Of a DNA stretch of 64,000 nucleotides, positions 40,569 through 51,530 are shown in pieces. The stretch is taken from assembly GCA_977017575.1 (NCBI GenBank), contig CDRNVI010000069.1, forward strand, positions 310,001-374,000, in the 5' to 3' direction. This stretch comes from Paramoeba atlantica (Eukaryota; Discosea). The translations under genes were made by a program, and so were the position numbers. How positions within the stretch are numbered: position 1 is the first letter of the stretch; every line of letters begins with the position of its first letter. The notes under the pieces were generated by a model. It was not told the origin of the DNA. It made no database searches and was given only the letters and a program-made list of their open reading frames with translations.

Positions 40569-41166
40569 GGGGACATACATTTTAATTTCGTCTGTTTTAG
40601 AAAATAGGATAAACTAAACTCTTCAATTCTTGCAAAAGTGTAACTCATTAAATATTAGACTCATTCCATGTGCTATATGTTCTTCTATTTTCTTCTAATG
40701 GGCAAACTAGATGAGGGCTAAGTATGGTTTGCTTTGAAAATACGGCTAGGATTACAATGAGCTACACATAATTATCCATCGTTTACTTCCATACATGTAT
40801 GAATACGGTGCATTAAAACGATTTCACATTTTACATGTATTACTCAAAGAGTTCCTGCAATACTAAATATTATAAATAAATGTTATAAATAAAATAATAC
40901 GGGCATTTTCTAAAATTTTCATCATGGGCTGAAAAAGGACTACATGTTTTCGTACGTCCCACTTGGGGATTAGCATCCCACACGGGGACATACATTTTAA
41001 TTTCGTCTGTTTTAGAAAATAGGATAAACTAAACTCTTCAATTCTTGCAAAAGTGTAACTCATTAAATATTAGACTCATTCCATGTGCTATATGTTCTTC
41101 TATTTTCTTCTAATGGGCAAACTAGATGAGGGCTAAGTATGGTTTGCTTTGAAAATACGGAATTCC

Positions 41167-43692
41167 CTACGGGCGCCGTAGGCTCTCAATATAAGTACCG
41201 ATGGAGGGCAGTGGTGTCAATTCTTCAGCGCTGGATTTTCTCGTGAAGGGATCTGCTATTTGGGCGTTGGTAGGTACCCACTTTACTTCCAGGTTAGTGT
41301 TTGATGGGATGTACTGCATCCACCTATTGGCAGTGAAGTTAGTGCTTGCCCGCCTCTGGAGGGCCATGGCCACAGGCGCGTTGTCGACGTTCAATAGAAT
41401 GTCCCGATGTCCTTTTCTGACTGCTGCCATAATTCCACCAAGAGCCGCACTCAGCTCTGAGTAGAATATATGGGCTCCGGGCTTTGTCATGCCCTGTTTT
41501 GCAGTTTCGAGAATGCCTTGATTGAACAACAGAATAGCCCATGCGATTGAACTGGCATCAGTCCAAACTTCCACCTTTTCTTCTTTGGGTATATGACCTA
41601 TCTTTTTTAACCAAACATTTCGCTTGAGTGCGGAAAATGCATCAGTCAGTTCGCCTAACAGGTGGTCGGTCGGAGAGAAGGAGATCTCCCAAGACTTTTC
41701 GTCGTGCACTTTTCTGGCAACTTTTCCTAGTGTTTGAAGAAGGTGTGCAAAAGTGCATAGTGGGATTTTCATAACCGTGGCCCTCCACATTAGTAAACCA
41801 GAAAGCGTATACAGTTCCACAGCTGTCCACGTCCCATTCCCGATTATGTCATTGTATCTTGAATACGCCTTTTCAGTCCACTTTTCTGACATGCGGTACT
41901 TCTTATTTTTTAGATCAAATTCAATACCAAGTACGCACGCTTCCTGTAGTGGCTTCATGGTGAGATCATCTACTTCTAGTTGAACTGCGTGGACTCGGGC
42001 GCGAAATTCTTTTGCATGGTTTTCTACTTCTGACTTGGATTTTCCGAACAAAAGAAAATTGTCTACCCAGGCCAATCCAATGTCCCGGACAATGCGATTT
42101 GAAACTCGCTGTGCAATAGCCGGGGCCCATGACCATCCCATGGGCATGGAAGAAAATTGAATACTGCATGTTTCTCCTCTAGCGTGACCTAAAACCGCTC
42201 CAAAGTAGGATCGGATCTCGGGAGCGAGGGAAAATTGGTAAAAGTAACTCCGTGCGTCCGCGTGAGCCATCCATTCCGAATCTAGCAGATTTTCAATCAC
42301 GTTATGTATGGATGGTAGGTGCATTGCGGGGGGGCATTCGAAAACTCGGTTGAGTTTCCTACAATCGCAGATTAGACGAAGTGTGGAGTCTTTCTTCGGA
42401 ACTGTAAAGGTACGATGTACTACTATCGGTCCTTCGGTCTTCTCTACAACCCCCATGCGTAATAAGTCTGGTAAATGATGTCTCATAAATCGAGACACTG
42501 GTCGATTGCCTTTAGGTGCACGCAGCATGTGCGCGTGAAAGGCGTTGACGTTCTGTAGTAGATGTAAAAAGTCTAGGCTGCCATCGTCATTCATATTGTT
42601 CAGTATAGAATATGACAGTCTTGTGGTTGTGATAGGAGCAATTATTCCCTGATTTTTGTACGCTCGCACGCTCGGTGGTCGGGTGAGCTGCCCGCGAGAC
42701 ATAGACTGATTGTTTGTGTCTTCAATTTTCTTCGTTGCAATGTTAGCAATGTCCGTTGAATTATGCACGTAGATAGGTTCGGGATTCGGTTCGCCTATAA
42801 TGTTATCGCTGTCTAGCGTGATCTTACCGATGTGCAAGGGGAACCTACCTTGTAATTGACGTTTTAGTATGTAAACAGCTGATTTAGTTTTCTTGTCATG
42901 TCCTTTGGTGTTTTCTGGGTTCACAGTAATTTTGTCGCGTCCTGTAGCCCTAGGGACAAGGCCACTTCCAGTCGAGGGAGATATATCCACAATGTCTCCA
43001 GATCTTTGTGCTTGGCCAACAGCTGTATTACCGACAGTGGAACTCCCTTTCTGAGGAGTGATACTAGAGCCCCTCTTTTTACAGAATGTGCCGACAACTC
43101 TGCTTTCACCCGCTTCAGCACGGCATTGGCTCTCAGCGTCGTTAAAGTCGTGAACTTGTCTTCTGGCTTCAGCTTGTCCAATTGGTCCATGAAGATTTTC
43201 CACTCCGTCAAGTTGCAAGTCATTGGAATAGCAGTCCCTACTCTGAAGGGATCCCCTTTGTGAGTCGGAAACGTTACTCCCAGTATTCTCCGCTCGAGAT
43301 CTACCACTTGTAAATCTAATTTCCTCAGATGTTTGACATCGTCTATTCTGCTGCATGTCTTCCACGCCAAGGTCAGGCCCGCGGCTTCGTCCGGAAGCAG
43401 CCATTCGCACGCCTCCAATACTTGTTCGCGTGTAGCCGGGGGCGCCTGATGCTCCGATATTTGAGCCCCTTGACGCTGAAGGGATCGCATGTAGGCTGTT
43501 ACTGTCGACTTTTGCAATTGACCCCCAGATCGGAATATGATTTGTATCAGACTCTTTGCATACGTATGTGCGGTTTGGATGCTGATGGTACCCCGTTGAG
43601 TTTGCGGATTGATTAGTCTCATTTTCGACTCCAAGAAGCATATTATGCACCAATCTTCGCTTGGAACGTCGTTTCCGAGATTTTCCTTCCAA
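41167..43692 (-). CDS. YR element 1: reverse transcriptase and RNase H
   Basis: 841 aa, of which the first 300 overlap the recombinase ORF in another frame. RT: LLRMGVVEKTEGPIVVHRTF, VPKKDSTLRLICDCRKLN, HADARSYFYQFSLAPEIRSY (motif A), SSMPMGWSWAPAIAQRV (motif B). RNase H: VEVWTDASSIAWAILLFNQG, ILLNVDNAPVAMALQR, ending NAQIADPFTRKSS. Copies the element RNA and removes the template strand. Distinct subfamily from YR elements 2 and 3. Confidence 0.9.
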   Translation of the reverse strand: MEGKSRKRRSKRRLVHNMLLGVENETNQSANSTGYHQHPNRTYVCKESDTNHIPIWGSIAKVDSNSLHAIPSASRGSNIGASGAPGYTRTSIGGVRMAASGRSRGPDLGVEDMQQNRRCQTSEEIRFTSGRSRAENTGSNVSDSQRGSLQSRDCYSNDLQLDGVENLHGPIGQAEARRQVHDFNDAESQCRAEAGESRVVGTFCKKRGSSITPQKGSSTVGNTAVGQAQRSGDIVDISPSTGSGLVPRATGRDKITVNPENTKGHDKKTKSAVYILKRQLQGRFPLHIGKITLDSDNIIGEPNPEPIYVHNSTDIANIATKKIEDTNNQSMSRGQLTRPPSVRAYKNQGIIAPITTTRLSYSILNNMNDDGSLDFLHLLQNVNAFHAHMLRAPKGNRPVSRFMRHHLPDLLRMGVVEKTEGPIVVHRTFTVPKKDSTLRLICDCRKLNRVFECPPAMHLPSIHNVIENLLDSEWMAHADARSYFYQFSLAPEIRSYFGAVLGHARGETCSIQFSSMPMGWSWAPAIAQRVSNRIVRDIGLAWVDNFLLFGKSKSEVENHAKEFRARVHAVQLEVDDLTMKPLQEACVLGIEFDLKNKKYRMSEKWTEKAYSRYNDIIGNGTWTAVELYTLSGLLMWRATVMKIPLCTFAHLLQTLGKVARKVHDEKSWEISFSPTDHLLGELTDAFSALKRNVWLKKIGHIPKEEKVEVWTDASSIAWAILLFNQGILETAKQGMTKPGAHIFYSELSAALGGIMAAVRKGHRDILLNVDNAPVAMALQRRASTNFTANRWMQYIPSNTNLEVKWVPTNAQIADPFTRKSSAEELTPLPSIGTYIESLRRP

Positions 43693-44069
43693 ACTGTATA
43701 CTGTTTGTACACGCTGGAAAGGTGATTCCAGCGCGAGTTGGATTTCTCTTCTAATAGACGATCCTGGCCTAGAACGATCATTTGTTGAACGTCGACTGTA
43801 GGAATCGCGGCTCTTGTTTCTCTGTTGCCTTCCACGCGGTCGAGGAAGAGGTCTTCGATCTCCAGTAAGTTCTTTGCTCTTGATCTTGTTACTATCCCTG
43901 TAACAGCCCTGTTGCTCGTGGAAGGTTGCTTGTACTGAGTACTTCGGACATGACTGGTAGTGCCGGCGCCGGTTGTGGTTTCCGTTTGATTTCCGTATGT
44001 TTCGTTTCCCTCTTCTTGAAATTGATTTTTTATGCCCCTTAATAAATATATTTCCAGAATATTCTTCAC
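42921..44069 (-). CDS. YR element 1: tyrosine recombinase
   Basis: 382 aa. SSVYKQYTVWKENLGNDVPS-type core-binding region; catalytic region CSRIDDVKHLRKLDL (first Arg), SAHSVKRGALVSLL (HxxR), IQLLAKHKDLETLWIYL (second His and Tyr). Integrates the circular cDNA. Looks whole. Confidence 0.88.
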   Translation of the reverse strand: MKNILEIYLLRGIKNQFQEEGNETYGNQTETTTGAGTTSHVRSTQYKQPSTSNRAVTGIVTRSRAKNLLEIEDLFLDRVEGNRETRAAIPTVDVQQMIVLGQDRLLEEKSNSRWNHLSSVYKQYTVWKENLGNDVPSEDWCIICFLESKMRLINPQTQRGTISIQTAHTYAKSLIQIIFRSGGQLQKSTVTAYMRSLQRQGAQISEHQAPPATREQVLEACEWLLPDEAAGLTLAWKTCSRIDDVKHLRKLDLQVVDLERRILGVTFPTHKGDPFRVGTAIPMTCNLTEWKIFMDQLDKLKPEDKFTTLTTLRANAVLKRVKAELSAHSVKRGALVSLLRKGVPLSVIQLLAKHKDLETLWIYLPRLEVALSLGLQDATKLL

Positions 44070-44165
44070 TGTAAAGATTATTGCCCCTAATGTCGATAGT
44101 TCTATTATATTGCCCCTTATATAATCTATTGTTTCTTGGACTAAATTTCTGTTGAATTCTTCGAG

Positions 44166-44921
44166 TCAGAATTTTTTCCCTTGCGGTTTTGTCATCGGGC
44201 CCGCGTTTCGCCCTGTTCGGTCGTTTTTTGTATCCATGGCTTTGATCATTGCAGGTAGAATTTTTCCCCGCAGTCCCCCGGTCGTTTTTGCTTCTTCAAG
44301 AACCTGTGCGAAGACGCGGCAGTCCCCATGTTGAACGCGAACTTTGTAAGCAACCAACGCCGCCAATATGTTGTCCCCGACCGCCATGTTCCCGTCTGAT
44401 TTCCATACAAGTCCCATTTTCATTGAGTTTCGCACCCAAGCCAAAAATGCTAGCAACAAATCGTTCTTCCGATGCTCGTCTTGGTGATAGCGTGGGGCAT
44501 TGCGTTCGGCAGCTCCAATACCAAAGTAGCGACGCAAATGAGCGTCCAATTCCACAAAACTACGATCTCGCGTCTCCGAGGGTGCCTCGATGAACATCGC
44601 GTACGTAGATAATTCAAGCGGTTCGAACGTTCCAGTCTCTCGGCCTTCAACACGCTCCATCGCAGCGGAGTAAGGGTCAGTGGCGAGTTTCTCCACCCCA
44701 TGTAATCGAGCATTCGTCGGAGGAAACGTAAGCTCGCCAAATTTCGCATAGTCCACCAACATGGTTGTTTTCTCTTCGCCAATCTTCTTCACCACTCCCT
44801 TCCACATTTCTCCACGTGGCACTTTGTCTGAGGACCATAAAACCGCGATAGTGTCGCCAACCTGACTCTCGGCCACAAACCGTCCAATGCGAGAGTCAGA
44901 TAGTGGGGGGAGGTCATTCAT
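44166..44921 (-). CDS. YR element 1: ORF1 (gag-like position)
   Basis: 251 aa starting MNDLPPLSDSRIGRFVAESQ. Residues about 20-75 read GDTIAVLWSSDK...WKGVVKKIG...MLVDYAKFGELTFPPT, the clearest example of the beta-barrel-like pattern (W, G-V, V-x-Y, FPP). The rest is helical with a basic tail (KNDRTGRNAG). No zinc knuckle, unlike YR elements 2 and 3. Confidence 0.75.
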   Translation of the reverse strand: MNDLPPLSDSRIGRFVAESQVGDTIAVLWSSDKVPRGEMWKGVVKKIGEEKTTMLVDYAKFGELTFPPTNARLHGVEKLATDPYSAAMERVEGRETGTFEPLELSTYAMFIEAPSETRDRSFVELDAHLRRYFGIGAAERNAPRYHQDEHRKNDLLLAFLAWVRNSMKMGLVWKSDGNMAVGDNILAALVAYKVRVQHGDCRVFAQVLEEAKTTGGLRGKILPAMIKAMDTKNDRTGRNAGPMTKPQGKKF

Positions 44922-45192
44922 GGTGCGTTTTTTTTTTTGCTTTGAAAATACGGCTAGGATTACAATGAGCTACACATAATTATCCATCGTTTACTTCCAT
45001 ACATGTATGAATACGGTGCATTAAAACGATTTCACATTTTACATGTATTACTCAAAGAGTTCCTGCAATACTAAATATTATAAATAAATGTTATAAATAA
45101 AATAATACGGGCATTTTCTAAAATTTTCATCATGGGCTGAAAAAGGACTACATGTTTTCGTACGTCCCACTTGGGGATTAGCATCCCACACG

Positions 45193-46141
45193 GAAACGAC
45201 CCGTTTCGGGATCTACGAGAGTGCCTCCGGCTTTTGCGTTCACGTCGTTGACGGCAGGTGAAAAACCTTCCGCGTCCAGTGGATTCCATCCGTCCTTGTT
45301 TGCTGCGAACACCACAGATGCTACGTAAGCTGAAGACGAGTACATTTCCGATGAACGCAGACCGAAACCTCCGTGTCTCTTCAGGCGTTGGATCTGAGCG
45401 CGGGCAGGGGCGTTCAGTGGGCAAAGTATTTCCTCAGCTGTGCTCAACAGTGAATTGTCTAGATGTTCGCAAACGCGTTGTATGCATTGTGGGGGTGTTG
45501 TACGTAGGGCGTAGACCAGTTGACAAAAGCCAGCACATTGTCGTATCAGTGCCATGGCGACCTGCGGGTCCTCAATTAAACTGGAAGCAACTAAAGTATC
45601 TTCTGCTGGTTCGATCGCATTGGTCATGAGGTATTCGGCGCAGTGTTTGTGGGATCCGATAGGGCTTCCTAGGATGTCGAAATTTCCTTCTGTGTTTTGC
45701 TTGTCTTTTGGTATATCTGGGAAAAGAGATGTTTGGTGTGCAGATGAGGGTAGTGTGATGATCTCGCTTTTCTTGCTATTGAGGTGTAGTCCCTGACCTG
45801 GTCCGAGGTGATCAAGTATGTCGAGGGCTTTTCTTACTTCTTCTGCTTTCCCTATAAAAACTCCATCGTCTAAGTACCACAGGTTTAGAAGAAGTTCCGT
45901 GTACGACTGAATTTGTTTGGTAACCTCCAACATGACTAAGGAAAAGAGAAGAGGACCGAGGGGATCGCCCTGTTGTACCCCTTCCGCGGGCGGTACGAAA
46001 CGGTGTCCGTAAGTTAAGCTACTGGTTTCGACGTAGCACCATTCTACCCATCTGGACAATTCCGGGAAGTGCTCTCTGGTGAGACTGATGAATGCGTCAC
46101 GGCTAACGTTGTTAAATGCGTTGGACAAATCAACTTTGCAT
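45193..46141 (-). CDS. Reverse transcriptase part of the split RT element
   Basis: RT palm: KVDLSNAFNNVSRDAF (motif A Asp), PAEGVQQGDPLGPLLFSLVM (motif B), LLNLWYLDDGVFIG (catalytic YLDD), thumb region LDHLGPGQGLHLNSKKSEII. Followed by a helical region and KRHGGFGLRSSEMYSSSAYV, shared with other REL-type LINEs. Truncated upstream at a YR fragment and downstream by YR element 1. Confidence 0.85.
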
Positions 46142-47069
46142 AGAATTGCCCTCCGGGTGAGCCCCTGCACAACATAAAGAAACTATAAAATATATTGTAC
46201 GAAAAGGTGAACTTCAGTCTACATAATGTATATTGATAATTTGTTTTAACGGTATCCTATGTACATCTCTGCACTCTTTTATTTTACAATTGAATTTGAA
46301 ACTATCCGTAGAAACTAATTTGAACAAACTAATAATACTATAACATTCACTCACCGAGAGATGCATTGTCTCTCCCTGTCGCGAACGGGTGTCCACGCGG
46401 GGACCACCCTTTCGCTAGTCACAAATTTTCCCTTTCGCACTGCTCTGGATCTGTTGTCGACTGATTGGATCTGCGGGATTCAATTTTGATGAAATATATT
46501 CCGGCTGTACGGTAATTCCCTGCTTTCTTAAGAATTGCAGCAATGGTTTCAGTTCAAAATGAATTCCGTCTGAGTTTGTTGATTTCTTTTTAATTGATGC
46601 TAAACACGATGTGTTATCGATGAAAAGGTCCACACAAGTTCCTCGGTGGAAGTGATGTACCAAACGCTCGAAAGCGAGACGAACGGCCCTCGTCTCTGCT
46701 TTGTTCACTTCGTACGCGAAGTTCTCCTCCCAGCGATCCCCCACACAAACTACTTGCCCGTAGTCGAGGTACAATATTGCTCCCCATCCCGTCGACGAAG
46801 CATCCGTGTATAAGGTGTGGCGGTGTGGAACTGTATCCGGATGAGGAGGGGGTGTTACTGGATTATTTAAGCATATCTTATTCTTCCATTCCGTCAATGC
46901 CAAAGTTACATACGGAGGGAGCGGTACCCGTACGTTGTGTAGTTCAGGTTTGTTGTTGAGCGCATTGATACGTCTGCGAACCAATTTTAGGGGAAAATGG
47001 TAGTTTGTTATCGGTTCACACAGAACTGAGGATGCGTGCACGAGTCGTCCCACTGCTGATTCAAGTTGG
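46142..47069 (-). mobile_element. 3' fragment of a YR retroelement, nearly identical to YR element 2
   Basis: Covers the RNase H part and one B repeat (46142-46403). By eye it differs from 30357-31285 at only about five positions in 930, so the two copies are very recent relatives. Fragment: upstream part replaced by repeat X, and only one B repeat present. Confidence 0.9.
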
Positions 47070-47748
47070 AAATACACGCCGAGGGGGCTCCATGAAACTT
47101 ATAAGTAACAAACAAATATAAGTAAATACCTATGACTAATATAATCACACTTCCAAATCGTCCCAAAATCAAAGAACACATAATACGATATATAGATAGA
47201 ATTCACATGCACAAACATAGTTCAAAAGAAAGCCTGCATAAAACCAATAATAATGTGTCACGTTGTTAACGGGATTCCCCCCCACCGGAACCCTCGGCCA
47301 ACCTGCCCACACACACGTCACACAATCAATATAAATAACCAAAGAAATGCCCAATCACATAGTAAAATAATTTTTCATATACCATCCCAGAACTCACAAA
47401 AGGATAACGATAGCAATAGATGACCAGTCCACTGCCACGCCCTTTACAAGCTCACACGAGCTACGCAGGTTACGCTTTTAACCTCTGCCCTAGACCAACT
47501 TGTGTACCTAGAAGTGTGGAGCAACTAGGCGTGATGCGTAGGGCCGTGTCAACAGTGACGCGGCTAAAAAACATTAAGGCGCTAACCGCAGAGCAAAGGA
47601 AACCTTTACTCATCTCTACCTCACATTGGGGAACCTTGCTTCCGAAAAAACAAGGCGTGAGAATAAAGAGCTGTTAACCGATTAACATCCATAACCTTCT
47701 AAAATTATAGGGACAACCTCCAAACCCCAGGACCCCGTCCGCTTTTTT
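47069..47748 (+). repeat. Dispersed repeat X, copy 2
   Basis: Inverted match of 20340-21005 along its length. Starts GAAATACACGCCGAGGGGGC and ends CCGCTTTTTTTTTTTTTT. Keeps the 85-aa frame (47420-47677), starting MTSPLPRPLQAHTSYAGYAF, with two or three differences from copy 1. The T-run at the end and lack of RT suggest a non-autonomous unit, perhaps Pol III-terminated. Confidence 0.65.
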
Positions 47749-47992
47749 TTTTTTTTGAGATGTATGAAACGCGGCATTGCCTCTATATTTTGCTTGATTA
47801 AATCGCCGTATCTTCTCGGCTCTGCGGCACTAGAATTTTTTTTTTTTATATATATATGCGATCTGACCGAAAAGGGTAATCACGATAAGGCTTATATATA
47901 ATAGGCTATATATAATAGGCTTATATAAGGCTTGCGCGACTTTGCAAGCTGTGTAATATTTCGTATTATGATATAAAAACTAATGAGCTGAT
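47749..47992. other. AT-rich LINE 3' untranslated region and target
   Basis: Low-complexity TATATA and poly-T tracts (47745-47755, 47837-47846) and repeats of AGGCTTATATA. The poly-T at 47837-47846 may be the A-tail of the minus-strand LINE that ends at 47993. Confidence 0.4.
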
Positions 47993-50900
47993 TTATAGAC
48001 TGAATTCCTGCGTAGCGCCTTCTTCGTTTAGGTATTTCCGAAGGTGGGAATAAACTTCTAGACCATTTAATTCCTGCACCAGTAGTTTAAATTCCTGTTC
48101 AACCCCCTGCCGGTCTAGTAAGGCGGCATCTGCTATCGCATGGATCAGACTTTGCGTGTTGCGATGTAAAGAACCTCCGGACAGAACAGGCAAGCATTGG
48201 AAGCATTCTTCTCGTATAATATTCGTCTGCACGTACGTGTTATGTTTCCTTTTGATCGCGTCGTTGATTAGTTGGATGCATTTTTTAGACCTATTGCTCT
48301 GCGAAAGCTCGTGTATTACGGTTAAGTCATAGTATACCTCGCCGTTGTTCCAATAAATAACGAGATCCGGTCCGGATCGGCATAGCCGTCTTCCAGTGCA
48401 AACTTTCTGATGAGTTACGTGATTGCTTGGACTAATTATATCTCTGCACTGCAGACATTTCCATGACGAGAAAGCTCTGGGTTCCTTTTCACATGGCAAT
48501 CCAGCTTTGTGGCATAGTCGCTGTAGAAATGTAACAAGTGCATTGTGCTTCGCCGTTGAATTGAATCCTGAGCATTGAACGCATCCTGGGATATGTGACA
48601 GAGCATTCCGATTGTCGAGAACAATGCCACATCCCGGGCAAAGAAGGTTGGTCGGAAGATTTTGATGTTGAGCATTTAGCCTAGGCATAACCGCAAGCTT
48701 AAATAGGTGTGACGGTATACTTCGTACATGTGACGTGAGCCAGTCGTTGTTGCCTTTGAAAGAAGTGGCTTGAAGTATGGGCTTAAGTTCGGGATTTAGC
48801 AGCAATTCTTTCCAATCCTTTTCATGTTGAATCACGTTGGATGTTTCGTCGTCAACAGGTGTAATTTTTAGACTAGATTTCTTTGGAATGCATTTGTGTG
48901 CAGCTGTGGTATTTGTTACAGTCCGAGCTGAAGAAGATCTTTGGCGCTCAAGAACTGAAAAACGCGAAGCAGCGTACGCATTCGCTCTATTGGGATTACT
49001 GGCTGTTAATCCGAAACCCCCTTTTTTGAATGGAAGACGGATGATTTTCTTTTGATTTGATGATAACGGCCCGAACCAGGCTTCCACGACATCCTCGACT
49101 TTTTGATCAAACTCCGCAGTAGCAGTGTCTGTGGTGTCCGCTTCGTGAACGCGCATGAGGTATTGCAGTCTAATGTTTACGCATTTAGACAGCAGCAGAA
49201 GAGAAATATTATTTATACCCATTTTCTTTAGCCGCCTAAACCCGTCATCATGTTTGTTTACCTGTCGAAGGAGCCTTTCACTAATCGACTCGTTTTCACC
49301 TATGTGAGCACCCAGTATCTTAATGGCATCGGATTCTGTTTTAAGACCTTGCTGTTGAAGAGACCATGGTATGGAGTTTCCTGACATTCCCTGAAACCAC
49401 ACACACTTCGTCTCGGCGAGACTCACCCGTTTCTGCTTGAGAAGATCTCTAAGTCGGAAAAACACCGTTTCTAATTCGTTAGGGTCTCGCGAAACCAGAG
49501 TTATATCGTCGATGTAAGCGTTGATTTCTACACCAGGGAATTCCATGGCCAACGTTTCAAGGATCGGCTGACAAAATACACAAAAGTATAGACTTGCTAA
49601 GGCAGAACCTTGTCGTACTCCAGCGGAACTCGGTATAATGCTCGCTAAATTGCCATCAGAACCGAAATACAGCAGGTCAGAGGGTTCGGAGTATTCGGCG
49701 GTGAAGAACCTCTGGAAAGGTTTGAGTGTTGCAAATGCAAAGACGCTTTTGGCCATTTCGGTCCTTGAAGGGGTGTTAAATGCATTCCTCATGTCGACAG
49801 ATAGAATCGTGTGACCGTCTCGATATCGGTCGCGTAGCTTGTGGACGATTCTTTCACACCCCGCCTGCGAAAACACCCCCTGTTGCATTGGAGAGAAAAG
49901 GGGTTCCAGCGTTTTTTCATACCTCTGCAGCAATATCAGGCCGGCTAGCTTACCAAATATTTCGCCAATCGCTACAGGCCGAACTCCTCCGTCGGGTTTT
50001 GCTATTGCAACCAGACGGGCCCGATTAAGTCTTTGCATCACTTGGCGTGAAAGAAATCCGTTGATCAGGTCCCCCATCATGTGACACATACTCCCACAAC
50101 ATGGCTCGTCGTCAACCAGTAGTCTAATAACACTATCCGTTGTTCCTGTGGGACCCGGGCTGACGCCTTTCGCCAACCGTTTGCTGGCGCTGCGAATTTC
50201 GATCGGCGAAACTGCAGCTATGATGGGTGCATCTTCGGGTACGTCAAATTTGCTGTTTTGTTCCGGATGCAGGTCTCGCAGCTTTTGTATGGTTTCTTGG
50301 TCTGTAAGTGACTTATTCTGAAACGAACGATCAAGTACTTTACATGCTTTGGAAACGCAGCCTTCTAAGGCAAGACGTGTTACTCTCTTGATGGCTCTTC
50401 GGTCCTCTTTCGCTACTACTTCTTCTTCCGCCTTGTCGTCATTAAACGGGTCTCGTAGAGGTCTTCGGCGTCTTTGTCTGACACTGGATTGACGGACCTC
50501 TGCAAGAGACAGTTTCATAGCAGACAGAACTTGGTTCCATATTTTGTTCCTTTGCGGATAGTCGCTTTGATGGTACGGTTGCATAATGTCTCGATATATG
50601 GCAAGTATTCGCGGAATGAAGTCTGGACTAATTGTTTTGGCCGTGGGAATCGGAAGGTGGTCAACGTCGTCGCCTTTCCAGTCACTCACATTGAAACCTA
50701 AACTGTTGAATGTGGTATCTTCGTGTGATTGTTCGTCGCTTTCATCCAACTCTGGCGGCGTTATGTGCCACCGTAGGTGAAAGATCCGTACGTTTTCTTG
50801 AGGCGGAAGGAAGCCGTCGAAATATTCGCTTGCATGATGGCCTTTGATACCTCTGTACCGAAGAGTGATCTTCTTCTTGTTAGCTCTGCGATTTGTTTTT

Positions 50901-51530
50901 GTAACGACACCCTCTGATATGTTGATTTTCGTTTGCCTGTCGAAAGTCCAAGCGATAGTGCACGTCGCTCCGTTTTTGATGTGAGATAGTGATTGGATGA
51001 TGTCATTGGAGGTGATGGGGAACTCTGTTTCCGGTTTTATGGCTCCGATAATGTTCTCGAAGACTTCGCCATTTATTCCATCGCAAAAAGTGATCGCGGA
51101 ACCTCTCTGTATTTCGTCAGCTATGTCCACAGGAATTGGTGGTAGTGGGGTTTCAAGGGCTGCGCCGCGAGTCGGAGACTCACAGTCGTGAAATTCAACA
51201 TCTTTGTCTATAGACTCTTCTGCTCCTGTGCTCTTTTCCGTATTTGGAGTCGGGGTAGCGTCAGTGTCATTGTTGAGATCGTCGGCCGGGGATGGTGTCA
51301 TCGGTTTTCCGGGAAGCTGTTCTGGCATGGTTTTTCTTCGAATTCCTAGTTGCTCTCTAGGAACATCGTTCTCGGCAACGGTTTGTGCTGTGTCTATCTG
51401 TTCTTTGTATCTCCGTCGAAGAGTTTCCATCATCAAGGAGGATGGATTTAGTGGGCGCATGACAAGTTCATTAAGGGTTTCCGGATCCTTCGGTGGGGGG
51501 TGGCTGCGTCCGCGTAAGTCGGTTCTGTAC
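47993..51530 (-). CDS. CRE-like LINE ORF: RT, zinc region and endonuclease
   Basis: 1155 aa from the Met at 51460; the frame is open to 51530 (PPKDPETLNELVMRP). Order: N-terminal beta-barrel-like segment CTIAWTFDRQ...KKITLRYRGI...FDGFLPPQENVRIFHLRW (about 155-235); RT with GGVRPVAIGEIFGKLAGLIL, ILSVDMRNAFNTPSR (motif A), SSAGVRQGSALASLYFCVF (motif B), INAYIDDITLVS (YIDD, about residue 648); zinc region LCPGCG...HIPGCVQCSG (about 940); second CxxC...H...C cluster WKCLQCRDI; endonuclease RSGPDLVIYWNNGEVYYDLT (about 1027, PD...D) with KRKHNTYV. Probably inactive because of the N-terminal frame shift. Confidence 0.92.

Larger units (their letters stand above)
40569..45192 (-). mobile_element. YR retroelement 1 (DIRS/VIPER-TATE-like), looks whole
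   Basis: 4.6 kb, minus strand. Split direct repeats: A 45192-44944; ORFs 44921-41167; B 41161-40984; A 40984-40747; B 40746-40569. The repeat pairs appear identical or almost so over 178 and about 240 bp. Three ORFs in the order ORF1, tyrosine recombinase, RT/RNase H, with recombinase and RT overlapping. I see no break, so it is young. It sits in an RT element and its borders match the frame break there. Confidence 0.92.
39826..46141 (-). mobile_element. Non-LTR RT element with restriction-like endonuclease, split by YR element 1
   Basis: Minus strand, two pieces: RT (46141-45193) and C-terminal endonuclease (40568-39826). The frame reads through if YR element 1 (40569-45192) is disregarded. 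Upstream it is cut at 46142 by another YR fragment, so the N-terminus is missing. The C-terminal CPSDECKLPL...GHALVCKHG...NRHNSL...RPGDVFLP...DFAVTHAQ arrangement is that of PD-(D/E)XK-bearing non-LTR elements. Confidence 0.75.
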
